A stretch of 64,000 nt of DNA from Streptomyces viridochromogenes (GCF_001270495.1 NZ_LGUR01000061.1:1-64000); one strand, 5' to 3'. Shown: positions 42,144 to 51,696, numbered from the stretch's first letter. A program made the numbers and translations. Notes: a model not told the origin generated them from the sequence alone.

Positions 42144-42566
42144 GTGAGCGAGCCGTTTTCCGTCCGGGTCACCGTCCGCGGCTACGAGACGGATGTGCAG
42201 GGGCACGTCAACCAGAGTGTGTACATCAACTACGCGGAGCACGCCCGCTGGTCGTTGCTCCAGGCGGCGGGCATCAGCCAGTCGGGCCTGATAGGCAAGG
42301 GCGTGGGTCCCGTCGCGCTGGAGACGACCATCCGCTACCAGCGGGAGCTCCTCGCCGGTGACGAGGTCGATGTGACCTGTGCCTTCGAGTGGTCGGGCGG
42401 CAAGACGTTCCGTATCCTGCAGACCGTTCGCAAGGCGGACGGCACCGTGGCCGCCGAACTCACGGCGGTCGGCGGCCTGCTGGACCTCAAGGAGCGCAGG
42501 ATGGTCGCCAATCCGCAGGACTACTTCAAGGAACTGGCCACGGATCCGAGCCTCTTCGGGCTCTAG
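42144..42566 (+). CDS. Acyl-CoA thioesterase, hot-dog fold (4-hydroxybenzoyl-CoA thioesterase type)
   Basis: This 140-residue protein begins SVRVTVRGYETDVQGHVNQS followed by YINYAEHARW. The Asp in YETDVQGHVN is the expected catalytic residue of the 4HBT/YbgC family. Later strands TTIRYQRELLAGDEVDVT and TVAAELTAVGGLLDL complete a single hot-dog domain. It hydrolyses an acyl- or aryl-CoA in the cytoplasm; the substrate cannot be read. The GTG start is preceded by AAGGGGAAG. Confidence 0.88.
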   Translation: MSEPFSVRVTVRGYETDVQGHVNQSVYINYAEHARWSLLQAAGISQSGLIGKGVGPVALETTIRYQRELLAGDEVDVTCAFEWSGGKTFRILQTVRKADGTVAAELTAVGGLLDLKERRMVANPQDYFKELATDPSLFGL

Positions 42567-42699
42567 TCAGACCAACTCCGGCGTGTGCTCCTCGTCGTAG
42601 GCCGCGCGCGACTCGGCGATGTAGACCCTGTTCCGCTCGGCCCAGTCGGTCAGGCGTTGCAGGGTCTCTTGGTCGCCCCGTTCCCGGAGCCGCGCGAAC
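42567..42699 (-). pseudogene. C-terminal fragment of a lost gene, probably the regulator of the MFS exporter
   Basis: The minus-strand frame ends FARLRERGDQETLQRLTDW and NRVYIAESRAAYDEEHTPELV. It looks like the natural C-terminus of a real protein, but the frame upstream runs into antisense MFS sequence. The two genes meet head to head at about 42685-42699 with both 5' ends missing. A divergent regulator/exporter pair that lost its promoter region would look like this. The regulator family is not identifiable. Confidence 0.55.
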
Positions 42700-43700
42700 A
42701 GGCCCGTGCCATCGCGGTGTTCAGCGCGGTCGGCGCGGCGGGCGGGGCGCTCGGCACTTTCCTCGGCGGGGCGCTGACCGAGGCCCTGAACTGGCACTGG
42801 ATCTTCCTTATCAACCTGCCGATCGGCGTGGTGGCATGGCTCGCGGCCCTGCGCGTCCTGGAGGCCGACCGTGGCGCCGGGCTCGGCAGGGGCGCCGACT
42901 ACCCGGGGGCGGCGCTGGTCACCGGCGCGCTGATGCTCACGGTGTACGTCATCGTCGGCGCCGGCGACCGCGACCTCAGCGCCACCCTGCTGCTGGCGGC
43001 CCTGGCCCTCGCCCTGTTCGTGGCGTTCACGCTCCGTCAGGCACGGGCCGCGCGTCCGCTGCTGCGGCTACGACTGTTCGGCTCCCGGCTGCTGAGCGGC
43101 GCGAACGCCGTCCAGATGCTGACGATCGCGACGATGTACGGCTTCCAGTTCATCGGCGCGCTCTACCTGCAACGCGTGCTGGGGTACGGCGAGTTGCTGA
43201 CCGGGACGGCGTTCCTGCCGGCGCCGGTCGCGATCGGGGTCCTGATGCTGGGCCTGTCGGCCCGTACCGTCGGCCGGTTCGGCGCGTACCGGGTGCTGTT
43301 GGCCGGGCTGGCGCTCGTCGTCGCGGGCATGGCCCTGCTGAGCCGCGCTCCGGTCGACGGCTCGTACCTCACCGACGTACTCCCGCCGCTGCTTCTGCTC
43401 GCCACCGGGTTCGCCGCCGCGATGCCCGCGCTGACCGGGCTCGCGATGTCGGGGGCGCGCGAGGAGGACGCGGGGCTGGCGTCGGGAGTCTTCAACACCA
43501 CGCAGGTGGTGGGTGGTTCGCTGGGTCTGGCGGTGCTGTCGGTCCTGGCGGCGAGCCACACCGACGGACTGCTCGCCGACGGCGCCGATCCGGTGGCGGC
43601 TACAGCGGCGGGATACCAACTGTCGTTCCAGGTAGGCACGTTGATCGCGGCGGGGGCGCTGGTGCTGGCGGCGGCGGTGTTGAGGAAGCGTCAGAACTGA
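42685..43700 (+). pseudogene. MFS drug exporter (DHA2/EmrB-QacA type), 5'-truncated
   Basis: About 335 residues of a 14-helix MFS exporter remain. They run from FPEPREQARAIAVFSAVGAA and GGALTEALNWHWIFLINLPI through LASGVFNTTQVVGGSLGLAV to the stop. A full protein has about 470 residues; the first four or so helices, with the GxLaDrxGrkr loop, are gone. No start codon or promoter fits, since the preceding DNA is the antisense fragment of another gene. It is almost certainly not functional. Confidence 0.8.
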
Positions 43701-43773
43701 GTACAACCATTCGCCTACCCCGAGGGTCACATCATGCAGGAGCAACCATCTCCAATGGATACCAGGGGGAAAT

Positions 43774-44223
43774 ATGCGATACGCGCGTTCTATCCTGTCC
43801 GCTGCCGCGCTGGCGGCCCTGACGGTGGGGTCCACGGCCGCCCTGACGGCGCCCGCCTCCGCCGCGCCCAACACCACCCCGCAGAAGGTCTGCGGAAGCG
43901 GCTACAAGACGGTGAACTCGGCGGCCGTCGGCTCGCTGGGCACCATCTACCTGACGTACAACGCCTCCAACGGCGAGAACTGTGTGGCGACCATCCGCAA
44001 CAACCCGGGGACCGCCGCTGACATGTCGGCGTGGATCTACGTGTCCGACACCGAGGAGTACGACGAGGACTACGGGCAGTACACCTCGTACGCCGGACCG
44101 ACCTACGTGTACGGCAAGGGGCACTGCGTCGACTGGGGCGGTCACATCAAGAACGTGTACGTGCAGGTGACGGGCTCCAACTGTGGCTCCCTGAAGGAGA
44201 ACCGGGTGACCTTCACCCGCTGA
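43774..44223 (+). CDS. Secreted SapA-like (spore-associated protein A) protein
   Basis: This 149-residue protein has a signal peptide (ILSAAALAALTVGSTAALTA, cleaved after APASA). The mature part has VCGSGYKTVNSAAVGSLGTI, YLTYNASNGENCVATIRNNP and TYVYGKGHCVDWGGHIKNVY. Four Cys are in positions that could form two disulfides. It resembles the spore-associated protein A family of Streptomyces from memory. An extracellular or spore-surface role is likely, with no known activity. It is a single gene followed by a strong terminator. Confidence 0.8.
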   Translation: MRYARSILSAAALAALTVGSTAALTAPASAAPNTTPQKVCGSGYKTVNSAAVGSLGTIYLTYNASNGENCVATIRNNPGTAADMSAWIYVSDTEEYDEDYGQYTSYAGPTYVYGKGHCVDWGGHIKNVYVQVTGSNCGSLKENRVTFTR

Positions 44224-44253
44224 CCCACCGCAGGGACACCACTACGGTGACAC

Positions 44254-44296
44254 CGCTCGCCCCGGCAGGACTCCCGGAGTTCTGCCGGGGCGAGCG
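44254..44296 (+). terminator. Strong hairpin terminator after the SapA-like gene
   Basis: A perfect 15-bp stem (CGCTCGCCCCGGCAG and CTGCCGGGGCGAGCG) with a 13-base loop lies 30 bp after the stop. It can also end the convergent kinase transcript. Confidence 0.75.
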
Positions 44297-44314
44297 CGTG
44301 TCGCCGCGGGGCGG

Positions 44315-45934
44315 CTAGGCCGCGTTCTTCCAGACCGTCATGTCCAGGCTCAAGAAGCCGAGCTCCGGGAGCGCCGTCGACTTCGTCTGGACCACGAGCA
44401 GCGCGATGTCCCCGGAGGGGTGCTTGACGCAGATCTCGGTGCCGGCCGCGACCGAGGCCAGCGTCCAGCGGTGGCGGTCGGCACCACCGAGCATGAGACG
44501 GCATTCGTCGAGGGTGGTACCCGACTTGCCCATCATCTGGAGGAACACGCTGGTGTCGCTCTCGATCGCGCAGCTGGCGTCCTCGCAGTCGAAGCGGATG
44601 TCGCCCTTGCGGTCCTCGCGCCAGAGCGGCTCCTCGAAGCTCAGTGACGTCTCCGCGTTCAGCAGCACGGGGGCTTGAGTGAGGACTCGCGGTGCCGCGG
44701 ACGTGGTCGCGGAGGGCTTCGACGCCTCCGGTGTCCGGCCATCGGTTCTTGAACCTCCGGAACCCTTCTCCGACGTCGGCGCGGATGCGGATGACGACGC
44801 CGACCCCGAACCCGACGACGTCGAGGACTTCCCCGGGCCTGGTGTGACCGTTGTGCCCGCGACCCAGTCGCGGAACCTGTCCCCCGCGTCAGAGACCGTC
44901 CACGCGAAGCCCGCCAGTAGCAGGGCCCCGGCCGTCACCGCCGCGGTCGTGATCAGCGCGGTACGCCGTCTACGCGCACGCCGCTCCTCCGGCCCCGCCG
45001 GGTGTGACGACCAGCGGCCGCGTGTGCAGCACCCGGGTCGGGTCGGGCACCGGGGCCGGAACCGTCATCTCCGGGCCCATGACGTCCCGCCAGACGGTCG
45101 GCCCCGCGTCGGCGTCCGCGCCGAGCCGTCGTCGGCACCACTCGACGATCTCCGCCAGGGTGGCGCGCTCCTCCGGGGCGGCGGCCAGGCAGCGGGCGAT
45201 CAGCGGACGGAGTTGCTCGGGCAGCACGGACAGGTCGGGTTCGTCGTGCACGATCCGGTACAGCACGCCGACCGCGGAGCCCTCCCCGTACAACGGCCGG
45301 CCCAGTGCCGCGAACGCCGTCGTCTGGCCCAGCGCGAACACGTCGGTCGCGGCCGTGACCTCACCCCCGGACGCCTGCTCGGGAGCCATGAAGTGGGGCG
45401 TGCCGGCGGTGGAGCCGGTGGCGGTGTGGGAGCTGAGGTCGGCGGCCAGCGAGATGCCGAAGTCGATCACCCGGGGCCCGTCGGAGGCCAGCAGCACGTT
45501 CGACGGCTTCAGGTCCCGGTGCACTATGCCCGCGCCATGGACGGCCTGGAGCGCTTCGGCCACCCCCGCCATCAGCCACAGCACCGCGGGCACCGGAAGC
45601 GGGCGACGGCCTCCGTCAGAGAGGGGCCCGGCACGTACAGCGTGGCCAGCCAGGGCGGTACGCCGTCCGCGTCGGCGTCGATCAACTCGGCGGTGTACGC
45701 GCCGCGGACCCGCCGGGCCGCCTCCACCTCCCGGCGGAACCGCCGCCGGAAGGCCGGGTCGTCGGCCAGCTCCGGCCGTACCACCTTGATCGCCACCGGT
45801 CGGCCGCCCTGCGTGTGCGACAGATAGACCCGGCCCATGCCACCCGCGCCGAGCCGGGCGGCGAGTCGGTATCCGGCCACGACGGGCGGATCGTCCGCCT
45901 GGAGTGGCTGGAACACCTCGGTAGCGTTGCTCAT
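44315..45934 (-). pseudogene. Membrane Ser/Thr protein kinase (PknB-type), two frameshifts
   Basis: The N-lobe reads AGYRLAARLGAGGMGRVYLS with VAIKVVRPEL, and runs to PGPSLTEAVARF. The frame then changes at about 45597. The C-lobe (GIVHRDLKPSNVLL, VIDFGISLA, GTPHFMAPEQASGG) continues in another frame, and the first frame resumes near 45000. There PEERRARRRRTALITTAAV leads into the membrane helix and a Ser-rich linker with an extracellular Cys-containing domain. All kinase motifs are intact and the total length (1620 bp) is a multiple of three, so the two shifts cancel. This fits either sequence errors at GC runs or a recently broken gene. The start is ATG 45934. Confidence 0.8.
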
Positions 45935-46058
45935 CGGCCCGCTTCCCCCCTCATCCCCTGAACCCCTGAACCCCCGGTCAACCGAGAGTTGACCGAGGCA
46001 GAAGCCTAAGCGGAATTCGGATGCGGAAGGCGCCGCCCACCTGGGAAGCTCCCACTCC

Positions 46059-46664
46059 ATGGCCGCACGACGTATCAAACCCAGCCTCTACATCTCGATC
46101 GACATCGAGGCCGACGGCCCGATTCCCGGCCCGTACTCGATGCTGAGCCTCGGTGCCGCGGTCGCCGGTGTGCAGGACGCCGACGGATTCACGACGGCCG
46201 ACCCGGAGAGGCGCACCTTCTACCGTGAACTGCGCCCGATCAGCGTGGAGTTCGTGCCGGAGGCACTGGCCGTGAGCGGGCTCGACCGTGAGCGCCTCGG
46301 CAGGGAGGGCCTCGACCCCGCCCTGGCGCTCGGGCAGTTCACGCGCTGGGTACGCGAGGTGAGCGCCGACGCCCAGCCGGTGATGTGCGGCTACCCGGCG
46401 TCGTACGACTGGACGTTCCTTTACTGGTACCTGATCCGCTTCACCGGGGAGAGTCCCTTCGGGCACTCCGGCTGCCTGGACATGAAGACGCTGTTCGCCA
46501 CCAAGGCCGGGCTGCCGCTGCGGGCCGTGGCCAAGGGCACGATGCCGCGTGACCTGCTGTCGAGGCGCCGTCACACACACCATGCGCTGGACGACGCCAT
46601 CGAGCAGGCCGAGTTGTTCGCCAACCTCATGGAGTGGCAGGGGCCCGGGTCGTCGTCCCCGTGA
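46059..46664 (+). CDS. DEDDh 3'-5' exonuclease-fold protein
   Basis: This 201-residue protein has the first DEDD motif in LYISIDIEADGPIPGPYSML (Asp-x-Glu). A second Asp is in CGYPASYDWTFLYWYL, and the third motif is HHALDDAIEQAELFANLM (His-x5-Asp). This is a complete DEDDh set as in DnaQ/oligoribonuclease-like enzymes. It probably trims DNA or RNA. It is divergent from the kinase gene. Its 3' end overlaps the convergent permease gene by 38 bp. Confidence 0.88.
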   Translation: MAARRIKPSLYISIDIEADGPIPGPYSMLSLGAAVAGVQDADGFTTADPERRTFYRELRPISVEFVPEALAVSGLDRERLGREGLDPALALGQFTRWVREVSADAQPVMCGYPASYDWTFLYWYLIRFTGESPFGHSGCLDMKTLFATKAGLPLRAVAKGTMPRDLLSRRRHTHHALDDAIEQAELFANLMEWQGPGSSSP

Positions 46665-48027
46665 TCTCCTCTCCCGCCTCCATCGGGTGGGTCACGTCCT
46701 GGGCGTCCCGGCCGCCCCTGCCGAGGTGGTTGAAGACCAGGTTGAGCACGACCGCCGCCACACAGCCCGTCGAGATACCGGAGTCGAGGACGATCCGCGC
46801 CGTCTCCGGGAAGGCGTGGTAGAACTCCGGCGCCGTGATCGGGACGATGCCTACGGCGAGCGAGACGGCGACGATCAGGACGTTGTTGTCCTTGTCGAGG
46901 CCGGCCCGGACGAGGGTCTGGATGCCGCTCGCGGCGACCGAGCCGAAGAGGACGACGCCCGCGCCGCCGAGCACCGGGCGGGGTACGACCGCGATGAGCG
47001 AGGCCGCCATCGGGCACAGGCCCATCAGCACCAGGAAGCCACCGCCGACGGCGACGACGTACCGGCTGCGGATCTTCGTCATCGCGACCAGGCCGATGTT
47101 CTGCGCGAAGGCGCTGCACATGAAGCCGTTGAACAGTGGGCTGATCGCCGAGCCGAGGGTGTCGGCGCGCAGGCCGGCCGCGATGGTCTTCTCGTCGGCC
47201 GGGCGGTCGACTATCTCGCCCAGCGCCAGCATGTCGGCCGTCGATTCGGTCATCGAGACCACCATCACCACGCACAGCGAGATGATCGCGGCGAGCTGGA
47301 ACTGCGGGGCACCGAAGTGGAACGGGGTCGGGAAGCCGATGACGTCCGCGTCCACGACGGGACCGAAGTCCGTGACGCCGAACGGGATCGCGATCAGTGT
47401 GCCGACGACCAGGCCGAGCAGCACGGCGATCTGCTTGACGAAGCCCTTGGTGAAGCGGCGCAGGAGCAGGACGACGAGCAGGGTCCCGGCGGCCAGGCCC
47501 AGGTTCGTCCCCGAGCCGTAGTCGTTCGCGGCCGGGTCGGGCCCTTGCGCCCAGTTGAAGGCGACCGGCAGCAGCGAGATGCCGATCAGGGTGATGACCG
47601 TCCCCGTCACCACCGGTGGGAAGAAGCGGACCGCCTTGCTGAAGAAGGGGGCCGCCAGGAAGCCGAGGAGGCCGGCGACGATGACCGCGCCGAAGATGAT
47701 CGGCAGGGCGTCGGACTTGTCCTCGGTGGAGGCGACGACCGCGGTCATGGGGGCGACGCCGGCGAAGGTGACGCCGTTGACGAACGGCAGCCGGGCACCG
47801 ACCTTCCAGATGCCGAGGGTCTGCAGGAAGGTGGCGAGGCCCGCGGTGAACAGGCAGGCGCCGGTCAGGAAGGTCAGGTCGGTGGCGGACAGGCCTATGG
47901 CCGCGCCGACTATCAGGGGTGGGGCGACGACTCCCGCATACATGGCGGCCACGTGTTGCAGACCGGTGGTCGCCATTTTCAGGGCGGGGAGTTTCTCGTC
48001 GACTGGGTGAACGGACTGAGCGGACAC
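46627..48027 (-). CDS. NCS2-family purine/urate:cation symporter
   Basis: This 466-residue transporter has about 13-14 hydrophobic segments and the NCS2 signature residues in MTESTADMLALGEIVD (TM8 Glu) and GFMCSAFAQNIGLVAMTKIR (TM10, Asn-containing). The length and the QNIGLV motif place it with xanthine/uric acid permeases (PucJ, UacT). It brings purines in for the adjacent catabolic genes: a guanine/8-oxoguanine deaminase and the uricase operon on the same strand. The start is GTG or ATG 48027, close after CGGAGGAGAG. Confidence 0.92.
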   Translation of the reverse strand: MSAQSVHPVDEKLPALKMATTGLQHVAAMYAGVVAPPLIVGAAIGLSATDLTFLTGACLFTAGLATFLQTLGIWKVGARLPFVNGVTFAGVAPMTAVVASTEDKSDALPIIFGAVIVAGLLGFLAAPFFSKAVRFFPPVVTGTVITLIGISLLPVAFNWAQGPDPAANDYGSGTNLGLAAGTLLVVLLLRRFTKGFVKQIAVLLGLVVGTLIAIPFGVTDFGPVVDADVIGFPTPFHFGAPQFQLAAIISLCVVMVVSMTESTADMLALGEIVDRPADEKTIAAGLRADTLGSAISPLFNGFMCSAFAQNIGLVAMTKIRSRYVVAVGGGFLVLMGLCPMAASLIAVVPRPVLGGAGVVLFGSVAASGIQTLVRAGLDKDNNVLIVAVSLAVGIVPITAPEFYHAFPETARIVLDSGISTGCVAAVVLNLVFNHLGRGGRDAQDVTHPMEAGEEITGTTTRAPATP

Positions 48028-48139
48028 TGCGGCTCTCCTCCGGTCGGTTAAACGCGTCGGCTCTGACGCGGGTTCAAGGAGGTGGTACGCGGTCGTGCGG
48101 GACCGGGGACGGGCCCGTTCTGGGGGAAACGGAGACCGT

Positions 48140-48172
48140 TCCGGGGCGCACGCGTGTCACGCACGCCCCGGA
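48140..48172 (-). terminator. Hairpin between the deaminase and permease genes
   Basis: A 9-bp stem (TCCGGGGCG and CGCCCCGGA) with a 15-base loop lies 90 bp after the deaminase stop. It may end or attenuate the upstream transcript before the permease. Confidence 0.5.
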
Positions 48173-48261
48173 GACGGCCGCCATGGACCCCGCTCGGGTC
48201 CACGGCCACCGGTCGGGAGCCGTCCCTCTCGACCGGAGATCTTCAACTGGTCAGGCCTGCG

Positions 48262-49641
48262 TCAGGCCTGCGCGGCGATCCTCGCCAGGCGCTGGGCCTC
48301 TTCCCGCGTCGAGCGGGCGATCGCGTCCTCGTCGACCGTGAGCAGCCGCCCGTCCTCCACGATCTGCCGGCCGTTCACGAAGGACGCCGTGACCGGGGCC
48401 GCCGCGCCGAAGACCAGCGCGGTCACCGGGTCGGCGATGGAGGCGTGGGCGAGGGTGTCCAGCTTCCACAGCACGAGGTCGGCCAGCTTGCCCGGCTCCA
48501 GCGAGCCGATCTCCCCCGCGCGGCCGAGGACCTGGGCACCGCCGTACGTCCCGAGCCGCAGCGCCTGCCGGGCGTTCAGGGCGGCCTCGCGGTGGGCGCC
48601 GAGGCGGTTGATGAGCAGGGCGTTGCGCAGTTCGGTGTGCAGCTCGCCGGACTCGTTGGAGGCGGTGCCGTCGACACCGAGGCCGACCGGGACGCCGGCC
48701 GCGAGCATGTCGGGGACGCGGGCGATGCCGGCCGCGAGGCGGGCGTTGGAGGACGGGCAGTGGGCGACGCCCGTCTTCGTCCGGGCGAAGGCGGCGATGT
48801 CGGAGTCGTTCATGTGGACGCAGTGCGCCATCCACACGTCCTCACCGAGCCAGCCGGTGGACTCGAAGTAGTCGGTCGGGCCCATGCCGAACAGCTCGTG
48901 GCAGAACTTCTCCTCCTCCACGGTCTCCGAGCCGTGGGTGTGCATGCGCACGCCGAGGCGGCGGGCCAGCTCGGCACCCTGCTTGAGGAGCTCGGTGGAG
49001 ATGGAGAAGGGGGAGCAGGGGGCGACGGCGACCTGGGTCATCGCGTCGAAGGAGGCGTCGTGGTGCCGCTTGACGGTCTCCTCGGTGCCGGCCAGGGCGC
49101 CTTCGAGGGTCTCGACGGCGAAGTCCGGCGGCAGTCCGCCGTCCTTCTCGCTGCGGTCCATGGAGCCGCGGGCGAGGGTGAAGCGGACGCCCATGTCACG
49201 GGCGGCGCCGATGATGGCGCCGGAGAGGTCGCCGGAGCCCTGCGGGTAGACGTAGTGGTGGTCCATGGCGGTGGTCACGCCACCGCGGGCCATCATTGCC
49301 AGCGAGCCCTGCGCGGCCGCGCGCACCATCCGCTCGTCGATGCGCGCCCAGGTCGGGTAGAGGGCGACGAGCCAGTTGAAGAGGTTGTGGTCCGTGGCCA
49401 GGCCGCGGGTGATCCACTGGTAGAAGTGGTGGTGGGTGTTGACCAGGCCGGGGGTGACCAGGTGCCCGGTGGCGTCGATGCGGCGTACGACGTTCTCCAG
49501 GCCCTCGGGAGCCTTGCCCGCGCCGAGCGACTCGATGCGGTTGCCGGCGATGACGACGTGCCCGGTCGCGTACTCGGTGTCGTGTGCGTCGACGGTCGCG
49601 ATCGAACAGTTCTCGATGACGATGCGCTGGGCTGCTGCCAT
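48262..49641 (-). CDS. 8-oxoguanine / guanine deaminase (amidohydrolase)
   Basis: This 459-residue amidohydrolase has LVTPGLVNTHHHFYQWITRG (metal His pair), VRMHTHGSETVEEEKFCHE (third His and Glu), VWMAHCVHMNDSDIAAFA (fourth His) and GVDGTASNESGELHTELRN (catalytic Asp). NESG and the CHE motif match the 8-oxoguanine deaminase group. That group converts 8-oxoguanine to urate and may act on guanine or isocytosine. This feeds uricase directly. ATG 49641 is chosen; six upstream residues are not conserved. It is on the same strand as the uricase operon. Confidence 0.9.
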   Translation of the reverse strand: MAAAQRIVIENCSIATVDAHDTEYATGHVVIAGNRIESLGAGKAPEGLENVVRRIDATGHLVTPGLVNTHHHFYQWITRGLATDHNLFNWLVALYPTWARIDERMVRAAAQGSLAMMARGGVTTAMDHHYVYPQGSGDLSGAIIGAARDMGVRFTLARGSMDRSEKDGGLPPDFAVETLEGALAGTEETVKRHHDASFDAMTQVAVAPCSPFSISTELLKQGAELARRLGVRMHTHGSETVEEEKFCHELFGMGPTDYFESTGWLGEDVWMAHCVHMNDSDIAAFARTKTGVAHCPSSNARLAAGIARVPDMLAAGVPVGLGVDGTASNESGELHTELRNALLINRLGAHREAALNARQALRLGTYGGAQVLGRAGEIGSLEPGKLADLVLWKLDTLAHASIADPVTALVFGAAAPVTASFVNGRQIVEDGRLLTVDEDAIARSTREEAQRLARIAAQA

Positions 49642-49714
49642 GGTTCGCCCCTTTTTCACGGGTGTTGTGCTGAATCGGAGAGGGCACGGCAGGACCCCGG
49701 GAATTTTGAGTGCC

Positions 49715-49759
49715 GTGACCGGGGAGCCGAGTCCGCGGGGAGGCGGGTTCCCCGGTCAC
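49715..49759 (-). terminator. Hairpin after the uricase gene
   Basis: A perfect 11-bp stem (GTGACCGGGGA and TCCCCGGTCAC) with a 23-base loop lies 20 bp past the uricase stop on the minus strand. Confidence 0.6.
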
Positions 49760-49779
49760 GGGTGCCGAAAGGGGGTGGA

Positions 49780-50703
49780 TCAGAGGTTGGTGAGGTCCAT
49801 CGGGATCTTCGCCTCGCAGCCGTCCCGCAGGATGGTGGCCTCGATCAGGCCGTAGGGGCGGTCGGCGGCGAAGTACACCTCGTTGTCGTTCTTCAGCCCG
49901 AACGGCTCCAGGTCCACCAGGAAGTGGTGCTTGTTCGGGAGGGAGAAGCGGACCTCGTCTATCTCGCTGCGGTTGTTGATGATGCGCGAGCCCATTTGGT
50001 ACAGGGTCTGCTGGAGGGAGAGCGAGTACGTCTCGGCGAACGCCTGGAGCATGTGCTTCTTGGTCTGCTCGTAGGACTTCTCCCAGTTGGGCATCCGCTG
50101 CTCGTCGTCGGTCCAGTTGAACCGCCAGCGGCCGGAGACCTGGGTGGCCAGGATGCGGTCGTACGCCTCCTTGAGCGTCGTGTACTTGTCCTTGACGTAG
50201 CCCCAGAACTCGGAGTTGGTCGAGTTCATCACGACGAGGTCCTTGAGGCCGGAGACGACCTCCCACTTCTCACCGTCGTACGTGATCTGCGTGACCCGCG
50301 TCTCCTGGCCCTTGCGGACGAAGGAGTGCTTGACCTCGTCGGCGCCGATGAACTGCGAGTTGGCGTCGGAGGCGTCGATCCGCTCCCAGGCGTACTCCTC
50401 GATACGGATCCGGGCCTGGTGGATCGGCTCCTGCGAGGTGACGAAATGGCGGGCGAGGTGGATGCCGAACTGCTCGGCGGACTCGATGCCGTACTCCTTG
50501 GCGAACGCGTACACCGTGTTCTTGGTGGTGTCGGTCGGCAGGACGTTGGCGTTCGAGCCGGAGTAGTGGACCTCGTCCATGTCGCCGGAGAGCGCGACGG
50601 AGACGTTCAGGTCCTTGATGTGGTGGGTGGCGCCGTCCCGCGTGATCTTTACGACTCGGTTCTCGGCCTTGCCGTACTGGTTCTGTCCCAGGATCGTGGG
50701 CAT
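49780..50703 (-). CDS. Urate oxidase (uricase)
   Basis: This 307-residue cofactor-free uricase has ILGQNQYGKAENRVVKI (active-site Lys region), VLPTDTTKNTVYAFAKEYGI (catalytic Thr), ERIDASDANSQFIGAD, LVVMNSTNSEFWGYVKDKYT and LPNKHHFLVDL. It oxidises urate with O2 to 5-hydroxyisourate and H2O2. It is the third gene of the OHCU decarboxylase - HIU hydrolase - uricase operon, 7 bp after the hydrolase. The peroxide it forms explains why a catalase gene with the same operator type lies nearby. Confidence 0.97.
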   Translation of the reverse strand: MPTILGQNQYGKAENRVVKITRDGATHHIKDLNVSVALSGDMDEVHYSGSNANVLPTDTTKNTVYAFAKEYGIESAEQFGIHLARHFVTSQEPIHQARIRIEEYAWERIDASDANSQFIGADEVKHSFVRKGQETRVTQITYDGEKWEVVSGLKDLVVMNSTNSEFWGYVKDKYTTLKEAYDRILATQVSGRWRFNWTDDEQRMPNWEKSYEQTKKHMLQAFAETYSLSLQQTLYQMGSRIINNRSEIDEVRFSLPNKHHFLVDLEPFGLKNDNEVYFAADRPYGLIEATILRDGCEAKIPMDLTNL

Positions 50704-50710
50704 GTGTCTG

Positions 50711-51103
50711 CTAGCTCCCTCGGTAAACGGAGTAGCCGAACGGGTTGAGCAGCAGCGGCACGTGGTAGTGCTCCCCGGGCTGGACGGCGAAGGTGATCGC
50801 CACCTCGGGGAAGAACACGGCACCGCTGTCCCGATTCGCGGGGGCGTCCTGCTGCGCATCGGCTTGCTTCTTCTCGAAATACGGCTCCACCGCGAAGTCG
50901 AGCCGTACGTGTGTGGTCCCCTCCGGCAGCGCCGGGAGGTCCTTGCACCGCCCGTCCGCATCGGTCGCGGAGCCACCGAGCGCCTGCCACGCAGCGTCCC
51001 GGCCGCTACGGGCCGCGAGCTGGATGGCGACGCCCTCGGCGGGCCGGCCGATGCTGGTGTCCAGGATGTGCGTGGACACCGAGGCGGTGGTGCTGGTGCT
51101 CAT
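50711..51103 (-). CDS. 5-hydroxyisourate hydrolase (transthyretin-like)
   Basis: This 130-residue protein has STHILDTSIGRPAEGVAIQL at the N-terminus and ends with FGYSVYRGS, the YRGS tetrapeptide of HIU hydrolases. The central His is in AVQPGEHYHVPLLLNP. It opens 5-hydroxyisourate from uricase to OHCU. An insertion in the middle (FEKKQADAQQDAPANRD) is longer than usual. It overlaps neither neighbour; gaps are 7 bp on both sides. Confidence 0.95.
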   Translation of the reverse strand: MSTSTTASVSTHILDTSIGRPAEGVAIQLAARSGRDAAWQALGGSATDADGRCKDLPALPEGTTHVRLDFAVEPYFEKKQADAQQDAPANRDSGAVFFPEVAITFAVQPGEHYHVPLLLNPFGYSVYRGS

Positions 51104-51110
51104 GGCTTGG

Positions 51111-51620
51111 TCAGTCCTCTTCGACGAGTCGGGCGAGCCGGATACGGTTGATCTTGCCCAGCTCGGTGCGGACGATCTCCCGCTCCTGCTCCGGCGAGTT
51201 GCCGATCCGTTCCTTGACCGCGTCGCGCATCTGCTCGCCGGTCCGGCCGGTGGCGCAGATCAGGAAGACATGGCCGAACCTGTCCTGGTAGGCGAGGTTG
51301 AGTTCGAGCATCTCCGCCTTGAGCTCCTCGGAGGCGCCGGCCATGCCGCGCTGCTCCCGGGCCGAGGTCGGATCGCCCGGCTTGGGCCGGCCGATCGGCG
51401 GGTGCCCGGCCATCGCCTCCTGGAGGTCCTCGGCGGTCAGCTCGGCCATGGCGGCGTCACTGGCTGTGTAGAGGTCGTCGACGGCAGCGTAGGGGCGGGC
51501 GGCGAGCAGCCGCTTCGCCCACGCCGTGGAGGCGCACGCCTCGTGGAGAGCGGCGTAGGCCGCGTGCTCCTCCAGGGCGTTGAACCGGGCCAGGCCCGGG
51601 GGCGTGGATTTCGACGTCAC
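51111..51620 (-). CDS. OHCU decarboxylase
   Basis: This 169-residue protein has LHEACASTAWAKRLLAARPY, MAGHPPIGRP with the catalytic His, and NLAYQDRFGHVFLICATGRT, all features of 2-oxo-4-hydroxy-4-carboxy-5-ureidoimidazoline decarboxylase. It gives S-allantoin for AllB. It is the first gene of the three-gene urate operon, with a GTG start. A class II operator lies about 77 bp upstream of the start, over a TTGACG -35-like hexamer. Confidence 0.95.
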   Translation of the reverse strand: MTSKSTPPGLARFNALEEHAAYAALHEACASTAWAKRLLAARPYAAVDDLYTASDAAMAELTAEDLQEAMAGHPPIGRPKPGDPTSAREQRGMAGASEELKAEMLELNLAYQDRFGHVFLICATGRTGEQMRDAVKERIGNSPEQEREIVRTELGKINRIRLARLVEED

Positions 51621-51696
51621 GGGAGCCTCCGTGGCCGCGAAGGGCCTTCGTACTGAACGGGCGTGCCGATAGCTAACGCCCTACGACGACGAGACG

